Positions 14,931 to 25,088 of a DNA stretch of 46,223 bases are shown here, piece by piece. The translations under genes and the position numbers were made by a program. How positions within the stretch are numbered: position 1 is the first letter of the stretch; each line of letters begins with the position of its first letter. Origin of the DNA: Bacteroidales bacterium. Lineage in GTDB: Bacteria; Bacteroidota; Bacteroidia; Bacteroidales; P3. The DNA lies in NCBI GenBank assembly GCA_009783885.1, contig WRCN01000018.1, positions 1 to 46,223 of the forward strand, given 5' to 3'. Below the pieces are notes generated by a model that did not search any database, was not told where the DNA came from, and worked only from the letters and a program-made list of their open reading frames with translations.

Positions 14931-16193
14931 TTACAACAAATCGAAATAAATCTTCACCAATTTTTCCGATGTAACTTTATCGCTGTATTTTTCACAAGAT
15001 AAGTGTCGTGCATTTGCCTTACACTGTTCATAAATAGAAGGATTTGTCAACATTCTTCTTAACGCTTCTGTCAACTGTTCACTGTTATTTGGTGAATATA
15101 GCAACCCTGCGTTTCCTACGATTTCGCTAAAAGAACCTGTATTCGGCACAACGGCAGGTCTTCCGGCAGCAAACGCTTCGCTCAAATACAATCCAAATGC
15201 TTCATTAAATCGCAGAGGAGCGCAAATTAGGGAAATATCTTTATAGAAAACAGAATGTTCAGCCAAAGCATACTGCTCCGAGCAAATCACATCATTCCTA
15301 TACGGCTGTAAAATCGTTCGAATATGATTGACAAATTTCTTGTTTTCTCGCGTGTATCCGCCACCGATTTTCAACTTCAAATTTGAAATTGAGTTTTCTT
15401 TTTTCAAATTTACAAAGGCTTGCGCCAAAATATCCAATCCGTTTTCATAATTCATGCGATAGTAAAAGCCAATCGTAGGGTCTTTCGGATAATCCGACGA
15501 TTGGTAGGTTTCAATATTCACACCGGGAAAAACAACATCAATCTCTTTAATTGCAGGAATTTTCTCAAAAGAAACGGATTTATAAAATTCGCTTGATGCT
15601 ACAAATCGGTCGATGTATACTACATTTTGTCCGATGGCATCCCATGCTTCGCGAGCTTCCTGTTTTTCAAGACTATCCAACCAAATTTCTTCATCTTGCA
15701 ACGAACAAACAATTGGAATATTAATTTTATTTTTTATCGCTTTTGCAATGCCGATTAACATTGAGGTTGAGAGATGAATAATATCTGGTCGATCCTGATG
15801 TTCGAACCAATGGATAATTTTTTGGGTTTGTTTTTCAAAATTTTTGTCATCCCCTTTGATCATGGAAAGCGTCATTTGCTCCATGCCTTTGGCGGAAGTT
15901 GTTCCCGAAAAATGCGATGCCATTCGCAAAGCAAACGAAGAATTCAACATAGTTTCAAAAAAGCGGGGCATTTTCCCTTTTCGGAAAAACTTTTGTGCGA
16001 CATAATAAGAGGTTGCCGGAAAAAACAATGGTGTGCTCGAATGCCACGATTTATCGGTTAATGGAAGATACAACGGCATAATCGTAACATCATGTCCTGC
16101 ATTACGCAAGGCCTGCGCATAGAGATTATCGCGAAAACAGTTACCACAATAAAACGTGTCGCCCGAACCAGGGACGATGAGTAGGATTTTCAT
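14931..16193 (-). CDS. Glycosyltransferase family 4 protein
   Basis: 420 residues, cytoplasmic or membrane-associated, GT-B fold. The N-terminal domain starts MKILLIVPGSGDTFYCGNCFRDN. The nucleotide-sugar domain carries 'EAFGLYLSEAFAAGRPAVVPNTGSF', the family 4 E-x7-E region, and 'GLLYSPNN'. It follows the DUF5689 gene after 8 bp, so it is the last gene of that transcript. Acceptor and donor cannot be inferred. It may be an unrelated passenger in the operon or may modify the exported proteins encoded upstream. Confidence 0.88.
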   Translation of the reverse strand: MKILLIVPGSGDTFYCGNCFRDNLYAQALRNAGHDVTIMPLYLPLTDKSWHSSTPLFFPATSYYVAQKFFRKGKMPRFFETMLNSSFALRMASHFSGTTSAKGMEQMTLSMIKGDDKNFEKQTQKIIHWFEHQDRPDIIHLSTSMLIGIAKAIKNKINIPIVCSLQDEEIWLDSLEKQEAREAWDAIGQNVVYIDRFVASSEFYKSVSFEKIPAIKEIDVVFPGVNIETYQSSDYPKDPTIGFYYRMNYENGLDILAQAFVNLKKENSISNLKLKIGGGYTRENKKFVNHIRTILQPYRNDVICSEQYALAEHSVFYKDISLICAPLRFNEAFGLYLSEAFAAGRPAVVPNTGSFSEIVGNAGLLYSPNNSEQLTEALRRMLTNPSIYEQCKANARHLSCEKYSDKVTSEKLVKIYFDLL

Positions 16194-16201
16194 AGTTTGT
16201 T

Positions 16202-17017
16202 TTAATCCCTAACTTCCACGTCATTCAAATCTCGTAAAACTAACTGATAGGTTGTATTGAAAATCGTTAAAATTCCGACCATATTCACAGGTTCAGTAGG
16301 CATATCAGTACCTGCGAATCGTGCATAGCCGCTTGTTCTAACAATGATTGAATTGCTACCGTTGGTAAAAACTTGACTCAGTGTTACAGGCGCTGCCCCG
16401 TCCGGAGGAAAAGGAAAAGCCCAAGTAGGAATATTCACACCTGTAGGCGAACGATCGGTATGTGAAAACGTTAGATTTTCAATTCTGACTAACGTTCCGA
16501 TCATGCTTCTATTGAGCTGTTGGAGTGTTACAGTTCTCGGTTCAAGCGGATCACCTTGAGGACCTTGGAAAATATGTTGATTAATCAACCATTGCCCTTC
16601 AATAAATCCGGTTTCGTATCTCGGATCCACAGATCGCCAGCCTAATTCCAGTGTTCCTGCATAGTTGCCAAGTGTCAACCCTCTACAGTTTATATAAATG
16701 GTTTGCCCCAATCTGTAAAAATTATACAAGCCGGATCGTGCAACTTTGATTTTGAGTCCTCCGGTTTCATCTTGAATAAAAAATTCGCGATACAGATTTC
16801 CGGATCGGTCGCTACTGATTACTCGTCCCGAAATCATGATACTGTCTGTGAAATGGACCGGTTGCCCTCTATGAAAAGATTTCAGAGAATCAATAGAGAT
16901 AATTTTTTCGGGTGGAAATGTTACAGGCTCTTGTTTTGGAGGATCGTCGAATTTGAAACAAGCATTGAATGTTATCGCCACGATTGCGAGCAAGCAGAAT
17001 GTTTTTAGGAGTTTCAT
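16202..17017 (-). CDS. DUF5689 lipoprotein (OB-fold-like)
   Basis: 271 residues with a lipobox (FNAC, lipid on C20). The region 'DSIMISGRVISSDRSGNLYREFFIQDETGGLKIKV' is the DUF5689 signature and looks like an OB-fold of the nucleic-acid-binding type. A second half (about 150-271) repeats the plan and ends 'TYQLVLRDLNDVEVRD'. DUF5689 proteins are often found beside a TonB receptor and an EEP-family nuclease, as here. Likely an outer-membrane lipoprotein working with the receptor; a nucleic-acid ligand is inferred from context. Confidence 0.8.
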   Translation of the reverse strand: MKLLKTFCLLAIVAITFNACFKFDDPPKQEPVTFPPEKIISIDSLKSFHRGQPVHFTDSIMISGRVISSDRSGNLYREFFIQDETGGLKIKVARSGLYNFYRLGQTIYINCRGLTLGNYAGTLELGWRSVDPRYETGFIEGQWLINQHIFQGPQGDPLEPRTVTLQQLNRSMIGTLVRIENLTFSHTDRSPTGVNIPTWAFPFPPDGAAPVTLSQVFTNGSNSIIVRTSGYARFAGTDMPTEPVNMVGILTIFNTTYQLVLRDLNDVEVRD

Positions 17018-17084
17018 AATGTTTTGTTTTTTATGTTGTTGTGTGGCGGACGTGAAACCCGCCCGTACACGTTTTTTTGTTGCC

Positions 17085-17112
17085 GTAGGGGCAGTCTTGC
17101 CCTTGCCCCTAC
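17085..17112. repeat. GTAGGGGC palindromic element
   Basis: GTAGGGGCA and TGCCCCTAC enclose a 10-nt loop, in the gap between the TonB receptor and the DUF5689 gene. Just upstream (17046-17066) lies another GC-rich partial repeat with GCGGACGTG. Confidence 0.8.
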
Positions 17113-17119
17113 CATATTA

Positions 17120-19936
17120 TTAAAATCTAAAAAATACATTTAAGAAATATGACGTGCCGGTCATGTAAAAATATTTGGACGGAAATGGATGGTATTTTAT
17201 CGGGGCACTCACTGTTCCTTCTCTCAACAAGCGAGCTTGCTCGAATCCACCGCTTTTTAAATTTTGATTGTTCAAGATATTATTGATTGACAACATCACG
17301 CCGAGCGAATACTTGCGATTAATCGTGCGCCATTGTCCAATATTGGCGTTGAGTACAAATCCGGGTTCGAATTTTTCCTGTCTGAGCATTTCAGCTCGTT
17401 CTTCGATTGTGTTGCGACCAAAATTTGCAACGTCCATACGGCGATTCGGAGCCATATCGATATATGAGTAATCATAATAGTTCAAATCAATTCCACCAAA
17501 CCAATTGCGTGGCGCACGATACTCGATTCCGAAATTCATTGCTAATTGCGGCGTTCCCGACACATAAAAGCCTTTCCAGTACACACGTTCGTCTTCAAAA
17601 ATAAGTTTGTCGCTGTTGTCTTCGGTTTGTGTGAGTAAAGGATTAGTATTGTAGATATAATCGCCGTAAGCAATCGCACTTTTGATTGAAAACCCGTTCC
17701 ACACATACACATCTGCTCCAAATTCAACTCCTACGTGACGTTGGCCTATTTCGCTCATCGCAAAATTACTGAACGTACGATTGAGATCATCATAGAATGT
17801 CATCACTCTACTTCGATCTTGAATTTCGGTATAAAATCCGCCTATTCGAAATCTCATGTTCGACATACGCAGGCTGTAGCTCAAATCTGCAGCAAAAATC
17901 TTTTCGGGAACCAAGTTATTTACCGTTGAATTTCGTGTTCTCGGCGAGATAAATGCATCTTGAAAAACAGGTGCTTGTTGAACAAAATTCACGTTTGCAC
18001 TTACAACATGATTGCCGGTAATTTGATAATTCATGCCGGTTTGCAAGGCATACGTCAAAAATGAATGTACTTCGGATTTTCCGTAAGAATTATCGGGAAA
18101 AAGCCCTTTTCGGAACAAACCTTCTCTGTAAAAAGAGGTAAACCCGATGTCTCCTCCGAAGTGGATACCCACACTTCCGACATTAACACTCGCAACACCC
18201 CAAGCAGAGCCTCTTTGCGTGAAAGCGAAATAATTGTAACCATACGTGTCACTTTTTTTAACGATGCGATTCGGATTGTTCATGTCATTTTGAATCTGAT
18301 CACCTATTGTATATCCGTCGTCTTCTAACTCTGCACGTTCGGCAAATTGGTCAACATCTACCCAAAATTGACCACCCAAAAGATCATACATTTCTTTAAA
18401 ATAGTGTGTACGATTCCAACGATATGTCAATCCTCCATTCACTTTCCAAGCATCGGTAAGTATGGTGTTTAGCGTGATACCTGTATTGAAGTCGCGTTGA
18501 TCGGCACGGCGATTTTCGATGGCATATTTGGAACGTAATCCGGAATACATTTGACCTTGAACGCCGTTAACCGTAGCATCTTCGATAGTTTCCTGGTTTA
18601 GATAATTCACATTATACAAACCTTCCCAATTTATATATCGAATGTTTCGATCCGTCAACCAACCTTCTAAAACATTCAACGCTTTAATAGGATCATAGTT
18701 TGGAAAAATTGGGTTGTTGAAAAAACTCGGCAGATAGCGATAGTAATCCGGACGTGGATCGGGTGCATCATACCAATCAAGCGCAGTGTAGCCATTTCGT
18801 CCGAAGCGGTAATTTGCTGTTGCTTGCACTCTCAATCGGCTGTTAATACGATTGGTATAATCCAACGACATAACCGGTTCGTGCGAATTTCGAACACGTG
18901 CATTTCGGATTTTTCCTTCCTGCCAGCCCATATTCGGATTGTAGTACGGATTGTCCAATATATCGTAAACTTCCTGTACCGCTGCGCTGCTTACACCTCG
19001 CATAATTGGAGCTCCCAAAAGTGTGAACGATAAACTTTCTCCAATTCTGAATTTTTTCTCCAATCCCAAGAAATAGGAAAATCCTTGAGCATAAGTTCCC
19101 ATGTTCCAATTCAAAAAATAGTCTTCCGGTGTATAACGCACAGAACCCATAACCGCCAAAAACAAATTATCAGCGATTTCATTCGCCCATGCTACGCCCA
19201 AACGATGTGCATAAGTTCCCCCCGAACTTGCGTAATTGATTTGAAATCCTTGCCGAATTTGCGATGCACGTGTGGAAACATTAGTTGTTCCTGCCACATT
19301 TCCAATGGCAAAATTTGTGGGTTGCATACCTCTCGATATTTCTTGGTTTCGCATCACATCATTTAACCCGCCCCAAAGTGAAAACGGCGAATTTCCTGTG
19401 TTGATGTCGTTCATGAGTAAACCGTTGAGATAGACTCTGTTTAGATTCCAGTCGTAACCCCTTGCTCTAAAACGCATTTCGCCAAATCTGAAATTCGCGA
19501 TATTTGTAAACACATCTTGCGAGGAATTCAGAAGTGCAGGGCCGCTTTGTGTGTGATCAACACCTTCAGTTTCGAGCGTACCTACACCGGTTTCCATGAT
19601 TGTCATATTGATTATCGCCGGAAACATGAAGATCGTTCCCAAGTTTAGAGCGGCATTAGGTTGCAAGGTAATCGGAGTTTCATAATTTCCGAAATCGTCG
19701 GCGGAAATAACGATTCTCCACACGCCTGCATACAGATTTGGAACAAAAAATTGACCCAATTCATCTGTTGTTACGACATGCTGATCAACGTTGTTGCTGA
19801 TCTGAACTCTTGCATTCGCTATCGGAGCATTGCCGGTGGTTCGGTTGACTACAGTTCCGCTAATTTGCTCTCTCTGAGCGAAGAGTACCGCGGAGGTAGC
19901 GAGAAGGATTGTGATTAAGATTAGACGAAGATTCAT
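17120..19936 (-). CDS. TonB-dependent outer-membrane receptor
   Basis: 938 residues with signal peptide (about 1-20, VLFAQ). An N-terminal carboxypeptidase-regulatory-like domain (about 23-110, ISGTVVNRTTGNAPIANARVQI to GVWRIVISADDFG) is typical of Bacteroidetes receptors. A plug region follows (FRARGYDWNLNRVYLNGLLMND), then a long beta-barrel with aromatic strand ends and the final residues YFLNVFFRF. It has no SusD partner nearby; instead it is flanked by a DUF5689 lipoprotein and two nucleases. It should import a large or scarce ligand, by context nucleic-acid fragments, using the ExbB/ExbD/TonB complex. Confidence 0.9.
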   Translation of the reverse strand: MNLRLILITILLATSAVLFAQREQISGTVVNRTTGNAPIANARVQISNNVDQHVVTTDELGQFFVPNLYAGVWRIVISADDFGNYETPITLQPNAALNLGTIFMFPAIINMTIMETGVGTLETEGVDHTQSGPALLNSSQDVFTNIANFRFGEMRFRARGYDWNLNRVYLNGLLMNDINTGNSPFSLWGGLNDVMRNQEISRGMQPTNFAIGNVAGTTNVSTRASQIRQGFQINYASSGGTYAHRLGVAWANEIADNLFLAVMGSVRYTPEDYFLNWNMGTYAQGFSYFLGLEKKFRIGESLSFTLLGAPIMRGVSSAAVQEVYDILDNPYYNPNMGWQEGKIRNARVRNSHEPVMSLDYTNRINSRLRVQATANYRFGRNGYTALDWYDAPDPRPDYYRYLPSFFNNPIFPNYDPIKALNVLEGWLTDRNIRYINWEGLYNVNYLNQETIEDATVNGVQGQMYSGLRSKYAIENRRADQRDFNTGITLNTILTDAWKVNGGLTYRWNRTHYFKEMYDLLGGQFWVDVDQFAERAELEDDGYTIGDQIQNDMNNPNRIVKKSDTYGYNYFAFTQRGSAWGVASVNVGSVGIHFGGDIGFTSFYREGLFRKGLFPDNSYGKSEVHSFLTYALQTGMNYQITGNHVVSANVNFVQQAPVFQDAFISPRTRNSTVNNLVPEKIFAADLSYSLRMSNMRFRIGGFYTEIQDRSRVMTFYDDLNRTFSNFAMSEIGQRHVGVEFGADVYVWNGFSIKSAIAYGDYIYNTNPLLTQTEDNSDKLIFEDERVYWKGFYVSGTPQLAMNFGIEYRAPRNWFGGIDLNYYDYSYIDMAPNRRMDVANFGRNTIEERAEMLRQEKFEPGFVLNANIGQWRTINRKYSLGVMLSINNILNNQNLKSGGFEQARLLREGTVSAPIKYHPFPSKYFYMTGTSYFLNVFFRF

Positions 19937-19967
19937 ATATTTTGGTTTGTTTTAATTTAGAAATTAT

Positions 19968-20062
19968 CAATTAGGAATTAGAAATTGGAATTATGTTATA
20001 CGGTTTATTCAAAATGATATTTATTTGTCGATTCATAATTCGTAATTTCTAATTCGAAATTA
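19968..20062. repeat. AT-rich inverted repeat (GAATTAGAAATT type)
   Basis: In the spacer before the TonB receptor, an arm GAATTAGAAATTGGAATTAT and a later arm reading ATAATTCGTAATTTCTAATTC form an imperfect hairpin. A similar AT-rich palindrome lies at 45960-46005, and a single arm near 42033. Confidence 0.6.
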
Positions 20063-21083
20063 AAATATATACCGGAAAGTGATCCGAATACCCCCCTCGA
20101 TATGTGTTGCCCACATAAGTACGCCAAGGATAACCTTTAAAGCGTCCTTCTTGTTGCATGAGGAAAGGTTTGTTAAAAATAAATCCGTAATACTTGCTTT
20201 TTGCAGGACTGTACAGTTGGAAACCGCCACTATTATTGACCATATTTTGGCTGACCATAATCATGTCGAATAAATTCCAGGCATCGTTCCAAGGCAATGT
20301 ACCGAGACCGGCTCTGTGCATGGCGTGAAACGGATTAAACAAATCGCCTTCTCGTAAATTTTTGATATTACCTTTGGCGCGCAACACTCTTTCAACACTA
20401 TTGTTGTTCGGATCATCGTTAAAATCGCCCATTACGACGAATTTTGCAGTTGCATCCACATGTTTCAATGAATCAATCACGTGACGCAAAATGGATGCAG
20501 CAAGTTCACGTCTCGGTGCTGAAGCCCGTTCTCCTCCACGACGAGAAGGCCAGTGATTAACAAAAAAGTGAAAAATTTCGCCGTCGATTGTTCCGGTAAA
20601 CCATAAAATATCGCGGGTTCGAAATCTCGGATTAGTGGGATCTCTAACCGGAATGGGCTTGCTTGATACATATTCAATCACATCGCTGCGATACAAAAAA
20701 GCAACATCCATTCCCCGTGCATCAGGCGAATCGTAATGCACAATCTGATATCGTGCAGCCTGCACACGCGGAGCATGCGTCAAATCTTGAAGCACACCGC
20801 GATTTTCAACTTCACATAGCCCAATCAAAATCGGAAAACCACCCGTGGCTTCACCGATTTTTTGAAACACTTCTGTCAAACGGTCAATTTTTACCCAATA
20901 TTTTTTATCGTCCCATTTATAAATACCTTCGGGAGTAAAGTCCTCATCGTATATGGTTGTGTCTCTCTGCGTGTCGTAGAGATTTTCAACGTTGTAGAAC
21001 ATGATGCTATGCGTTTGCGAATAGCCAACCACCGTGAAAAGTAGTAGTGCTATGCTTGTTGTTGCTCGTTTTAGGTGTTTCAT
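20049..21083 (-). CDS. Secreted endonuclease/exonuclease/phosphatase family protein
   Basis: 344 residues with signal peptide (about 1-22, VVGYSQ). The EEP (DNase I-like) motifs are present in order: 'FYNVENLYD', 'GLCEVENRG' (metal-binding Glu), 'FVNHWPSRRGG', 'VVMGDFNDDPNN' (D and N) and the terminal 'GYSDHFPVY' (catalytic His). It is probably a periplasmic or surface Mg-dependent nuclease, although family members can also be phosphatases. It lies between the NUC1 lipoprotein and the TonB receptor, which supports nucleic-acid breakdown. Confidence 0.88.
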   Translation of the reverse strand: MKHLKRATTSIALLLFTVVGYSQTHSIMFYNVENLYDTQRDTTIYDEDFTPEGIYKWDDKKYWVKIDRLTEVFQKIGEATGGFPILIGLCEVENRGVLQDLTHAPRVQAARYQIVHYDSPDARGMDVAFLYRSDVIEYVSSKPIPVRDPTNPRFRTRDILWFTGTIDGEIFHFFVNHWPSRRGGERASAPRRELAASILRHVIDSLKHVDATAKFVVMGDFNDDPNNNSVERVLRAKGNIKNLREGDLFNPFHAMHRAGLGTLPWNDAWNLFDMIMVSQNMVNNSGGFQLYSPAKSKYYGFIFNKPFLMQQEGRFKGYPWRTYVGNTYRGGYSDHFPVYILISN

Positions 21084-21092
21084 AATTATCGT

Positions 21093-21148
21093 AGGTTAAG
21101 GATAAAAGGCTGATGGTTAAGGGTTTTTAGCTTTTACCCTTAACCTTT
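21093..21148. repeat. Palindromic repeat related to 1012-1067
   Basis: AGGTTAAGGATAAAAG and CTTTTACCCTTAACCT form an imperfect stem. It shares the AAGG-TAAAAGG/TTACCCTT theme of the copy upstream of gpsA. It lies between the two nuclease genes. Confidence 0.65.
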
Positions 21149-21153
21149 GAGCT

Positions 21154-22557
21154 CTATAATGGCCATTTAGAGTAATCAATTTGTGTTTCAACTTGGTCTT
21201 CTAATCCGGGGCGAATATCATTCAACCTCGGAAAAAAGTTTATTCCGGTTCTTTGTTCTAATTCGCGAATGGTTATAGCATACTCGAAAGTGACAGCTCT
21301 AGACGTATATCCATCAGGTCTGCTTGCCGACTGTTGCGGTTTATTTTCCATCCACCAAGCGATACCTGTAAATGAATTTCCGGTGCGTTGCACAAGCGCT
21401 TTAAACCACCATTTCGCAATGGTTACATTATTACGACTTTCAAGTACGCCAAGCGTTTCAACACCCGGATTGATGGCTCCGCCCGTAACCACATAAAGCG
21501 TATCACACATTTTCGCCCAAGTCCGAACATAACTTTCGAGATTAGCCCAAATTTGCTGGTTGAACCATCCCACTTGCGGACTCATATTTGAAAAATAGAA
21601 TGTCATTTGATTGGCTATAAGGCTGAACACACGGTCTTCGGAAGCGCACAAATGTCCGCGATCGTAACCCGGAAATGTTTGCGATGAGCTGTTAAGTGAT
21701 TGAAATTCTCTGGGAATGATGGGATCAAATGCCCAAGCATTACTACGGTTTACGTTTTTCTGATTTCTAAATGCATCAAATACGTAAGCAATCCAAACCG
21801 AATGACGTTGTGCTGTGTCGTATTCCATTGCATATACCACAATCGTATCACCTACTTTTGATTCGTAATATTTGTGTTCAACATACCAACGCGTATTTTT
21901 CACTTCCGGAAGTTCCAATCGCCATGGAATATATTGCTCCGGACGTGAACCACTTGAGCCTTGCGTCAGTATCAGGTTGATTTCCTCACCGGAGCCTGTT
22001 ACTAGCAGGTTAGCCGTTCGAGGTGTTCCGGCGGGATTGGCTTGAAATGAAACAACGATGGCTCCGTTTCCATCACCGGATGTAGGCGTAACTGAACAAA
22101 AACTACTTCCTTCCGTAATCGAAGCCGTCCACATGGATTTGGTTCTGATTTGGAATGTGAGTGTTGATGCTGAATTCGAGGTATTCGTGCTACCGATAAC
22201 GTCAATCAAAGCAGCTGCCTGCTGAGTAAGGTCAACAGATTTCGAGGTCTTCCCTGCCCTTACCGTGATGGTTGCCGTTCGTTCTGCTCCATCTCCGTTT
22301 TCAACAGTTGAAACAATCGGAAACGCATTGCCTGCTCCGCTTGGCGGATAAACAAAACACCAATCGTTGCCCGGATTAACGGTTACAGTCCACACCTGAT
22401 TGGGGTCGGTTTCAATCGTCAAAAACTGCGTGGTTTCTTCACCCGAAACAATAACCTCATCAAGGGTAATTCGCAAATTTACAGGATTTTCTTTGCAAGA
22501 TGAAAGTCCTGCAATGCAAAAGAGCAGAAAAGTATATAAAATTAGTTTACGACACAT
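21154..22557 (-). CDS. NUC1-type DNA/RNA non-specific endonuclease lipoprotein with two BACON domains
   Basis: 467 residues. Lipobox GLSSC puts the lipid on C21. Two BACON domains (about 30-115 and 118-205) precede the nuclease domain. The signature DRGHLC includes the catalytic histidine H302. The metal-binding asparagine region follows as 'NMSPQVGWFNQQIWANLE'. Members cut DNA and RNA without sequence preference. The lipid anchor and BACON spacers place the enzyme on the cell surface, where it could make fragments for the adjacent TonB receptor. The 33-bp gap to the upstream BACON gene suggests co-transcription. Confidence 0.92.
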   Translation of the reverse strand: MCRKLILYTFLLFCIAGLSSCKENPVNLRITLDEVIVSGEETTQFLTIETDPNQVWTVTVNPGNDWCFVYPPSGAGNAFPIVSTVENGDGAERTATITVRAGKTSKSVDLTQQAAALIDVIGSTNTSNSASTLTFQIRTKSMWTASITEGSSFCSVTPTSGDGNGAIVVSFQANPAGTPRTANLLVTGSGEEINLILTQGSSGSRPEQYIPWRLELPEVKNTRWYVEHKYYESKVGDTIVVYAMEYDTAQRHSVWIAYVFDAFRNQKNVNRSNAWAFDPIIPREFQSLNSSSQTFPGYDRGHLCASEDRVFSLIANQMTFYFSNMSPQVGWFNQQIWANLESYVRTWAKMCDTLYVVTGGAINPGVETLGVLESRNNVTIAKWWFKALVQRTGNSFTGIAWWMENKPQQSASRPDGYTSRAVTFEYAITIRELEQRTGINFFPRLNDIRPGLEDQVETQIDYSKWPL

Positions 22558-22590
22558 ATTGATTATTTTTTCGATTTAGATAGCTAAACT

Positions 22591-25050
22591 TTATTCCACG
22601 CTAACCTCTAAACTATTCATTAATCTGTTATTTACATTTGAAGCACCTACAGGACTACCATCTATGCTTAAGTCTGTTACATCAGGCAATATTCGGATAT
22701 AAAGGGTTGCTCCTGCCGTTGTCGGTGTTGCAAATGATGCACCGACTTCTTTACCTTCTGCAGCAGTAGCTGCCGTTGCTGTACTTGGCAACGTGTAAGT
22801 ATCACCCGATTCCCAAGTGACGTTATCTTTCGATACCTCTATAGTCCATTTTCTTGGGCTTTTTGCTGTTCCGTATGTCTCATACGATAAATTAACTCTA
22901 CTAACCGCTTGCGATACGTTAGGCACAGTAATCAACCAGTATGCAGGCGCATCACCGGTGCCAAAACTTCCATATATTGTATTGTTAGATGCGGTTATCG
23001 TAATAGCGGCATTACTTCCTTTTACTGAGCGATGTATGGTACCGGTACCGCTTGAAGCAGTAACAGAAGGAGTTGTGCTTCCTGTGAGAGATGTTAAATC
23101 AAAAGATGCCACTACATTGCCCGAAATCGCTCTTGCCTGTGTAACAATCAACGTTTGTGTTACAGCGCCGTCGGCAGTGGTAACCGTAATTGTGGCTTGG
23201 CGTGCAACATCAGTGTTTTGGGTTACACTAATCGTTAAGGTGCCGTCTCCGTTTCCGGAAGTTGGACTAACCGTACACCAATCTGCGTTGGAAGACGCCG
23301 TCCAATTTGTATTCGAAGTAACCGATACGGGGTATTCTCCTGCAGCATCCGTCACGTTCAATGCCGTTGTTGACAAAGTTAATCGACTGCTTACTTCATC
23401 GGCACCATACAATCTCAAGTCATCAACACGTGTGCCAAATTGCGTTGTAGCAGCCGTAAATTTCAGTCTCAACAAAGATGTCGTTGGCGAAATATCAAAT
23501 TCCACATCCACCAAACCCCAGTTGCTTGTGGTTTTTACGAACGGAACCTGAATCCACGCACCGCCATCTTCGCTGTAAGAAAGTGAAAGTATAGAATTAG
23601 TTTCATTCGTTCCAAACATCAAACGCATAACAGGTTTACCATCAGTATCAATGCCATTGACAATAAAACTAGCACCTGCTGCAGCCATCATCACATTGTT
23701 ACCACCTGAAGCACCCGGATAACCGGTAGAGTTTGCATTGTTTCTTACCGTAACGGCGCCACCTTCGGAAGTATAATAGATACTTGCCGCACTACTGCCT
23801 CTGATATTAAAATCGTCGTAGTCCTCTACAAGAGGCCATAAAGGCGGTTCTCCAGACTGAACGGCATTCGTTCCAAAATCATCTGCATAGATCAAATCGC
23901 CGGGTTCTGCACCTTCTTGGTTAACCGTCAATGTGCGGGTTACAGCGTCGTCATCGGTTTTCACCGTTATAGTTGTTGAGCGAGGTGAAGTTGAGGGATT
24001 AGCCGATATGCTAAGACCTAATGTGCTGCTTTCATTTCCTTCGGTTGGCGTAACCGTGCACCAAGCAGCGTTGGAAATAGCCGTCCAAGTTGTATTCGAT
24101 GTAACAAAAACAGTTTGTGTGCTTGCGCCTGCACCAACATTCAAAGTCGTTGGCGAAAGTGTTAGCGTGCTGCCTGTTGTTCCTCCACCAATGCCAATTA
24201 CACGAATATCATCCACGCGTGTACCGTATTGTGTTGCGGCTGCGGAAAATCTCAAAAACAGAGTGGTACCGGAAACTTCAAATTCTGTGTTTACAAGTCC
24301 CCAAGTAGTTGTAGTTTTTTCATAAGGAATAGGTTCCCAATTTGTGCCATCTGTGCTGAACGAAACAGCAAGAATTGCATTTGTTTCGTTTGAACCAAAC
24401 GAGAGTTGGATGCGTCCCATGCCCATAAGGTCAATATTGTTCACCAAAAGTGTTGCGCCATTTGCAGCCATCATCGCATTGTTATTTCCCGAAGCATTGA
24501 GATAGCCCGAAGAAGGCGAGTTGCTACGTATGGTAACCGCTCCTCCTTCCGCCGTATAGGTTACATTTGTTGCACCAGCCCCTTCTTTGCGGAAACCATC
24601 CCAATCAGCAACAGAGGGCCAAGCGGTTCCGGTTTGAGTAGCTCCCGTACCAAAATCTTCAAACAACAAAACTTCAGAATTAAATTCTCCGGCTTGAGTG
24701 ATAAAAACTTGTTCGGACAAGCCTCCAGATGTTGAAATGGTTAAAGTCAAATCACGCTTTGCTCCGTTATTGGATTGTACATAAACAGTAATGGTTTGAT
24801 TATTTTCACCTCTCATGGATGCCGGCGTGATGCGATACCAAGAGTTATCATCGCTCAACTCTTGAATAACCCACTTGCGGGTACTTTTTACATCAATAGT
24901 TATAACATGGACTCCCATATCAAGACTAAAATATGGTTGCAAAACACTTAATTCAGGTTGATTTTGCAAATAAAAATCTTTCTTTTTGCAGCCAAGCATG
25001 GTCAGTACAGTAAGAAAAACGATGGACAAGGTTTTGAAAATTGTTTTCAT
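22591..25050 (-). CDS. Large BACON lipoprotein with two jelly-roll-like modules
   Basis: 819 residues; lipobox TMLGC, lipid on C21. Three BACON domains (about 35-120, 295-380, 555-640) alternate with two similar beta-sandwich modules (about 128-290 and 385-550). The modules share 'LLFEDFGTGATQTG/YADDFGTNAVQSG', 'GASGGNNVMMAA' and 'TRVDDIRVIG/TRVDDLRLYG'. A C-terminal beta-rich region (650-819) follows. The modules resemble secreted carbohydrate- or ligand-binding sandwiches of Bacteroidetes. No catalytic motif was recognised. It is the first gene of the nuclease/TonB operon and has its own promoter at the rpoB terminator. Confidence 0.75.
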   Translation of the reverse strand: MKTIFKTLSIVFLTVLTMLGCKKKDFYLQNQPELSVLQPYFSLDMGVHVITIDVKSTRKWVIQELSDDNSWYRITPASMRGENNQTITVYVQSNNGAKRDLTLTISTSGGLSEQVFITQAGEFNSEVLLFEDFGTGATQTGTAWPSVADWDGFRKEGAGATNVTYTAEGGAVTIRSNSPSSGYLNASGNNNAMMAANGATLLVNNIDLMGMGRIQLSFGSNETNAILAVSFSTDGTNWEPIPYEKTTTTWGLVNTEFEVSGTTLFLRFSAAATQYGTRVDDIRVIGIGGGTTGSTLTLSPTTLNVGAGASTQTVFVTSNTTWTAISNAAWCTVTPTEGNESSTLGLSISANPSTSPRSTTITVKTDDDAVTRTLTVNQEGAEPGDLIYADDFGTNAVQSGEPPLWPLVEDYDDFNIRGSSAASIYYTSEGGAVTVRNNANSTGYPGASGGNNVMMAAAGASFIVNGIDTDGKPVMRLMFGTNETNSILSLSYSEDGGAWIQVPFVKTTSNWGLVDVEFDISPTTSLLRLKFTAATTQFGTRVDDLRLYGADEVSSRLTLSTTALNVTDAAGEYPVSVTSNTNWTASSNADWCTVSPTSGNGDGTLTISVTQNTDVARQATITVTTADGAVTQTLIVTQARAISGNVVASFDLTSLTGSTTPSVTASSGTGTIHRSVKGSNAAITITASNNTIYGSFGTGDAPAYWLITVPNVSQAVSRVNLSYETYGTAKSPRKWTIEVSKDNVTWESGDTYTLPSTATAATAAEGKEVGASFATPTTAGATLYIRILPDVTDLSIDGSPVGASNVNNRLMNSLEVSVE

Positions 25051-25088
25051 TATTTTGGATATTTTTTTGTTTGACTTTTTAGCAACTA

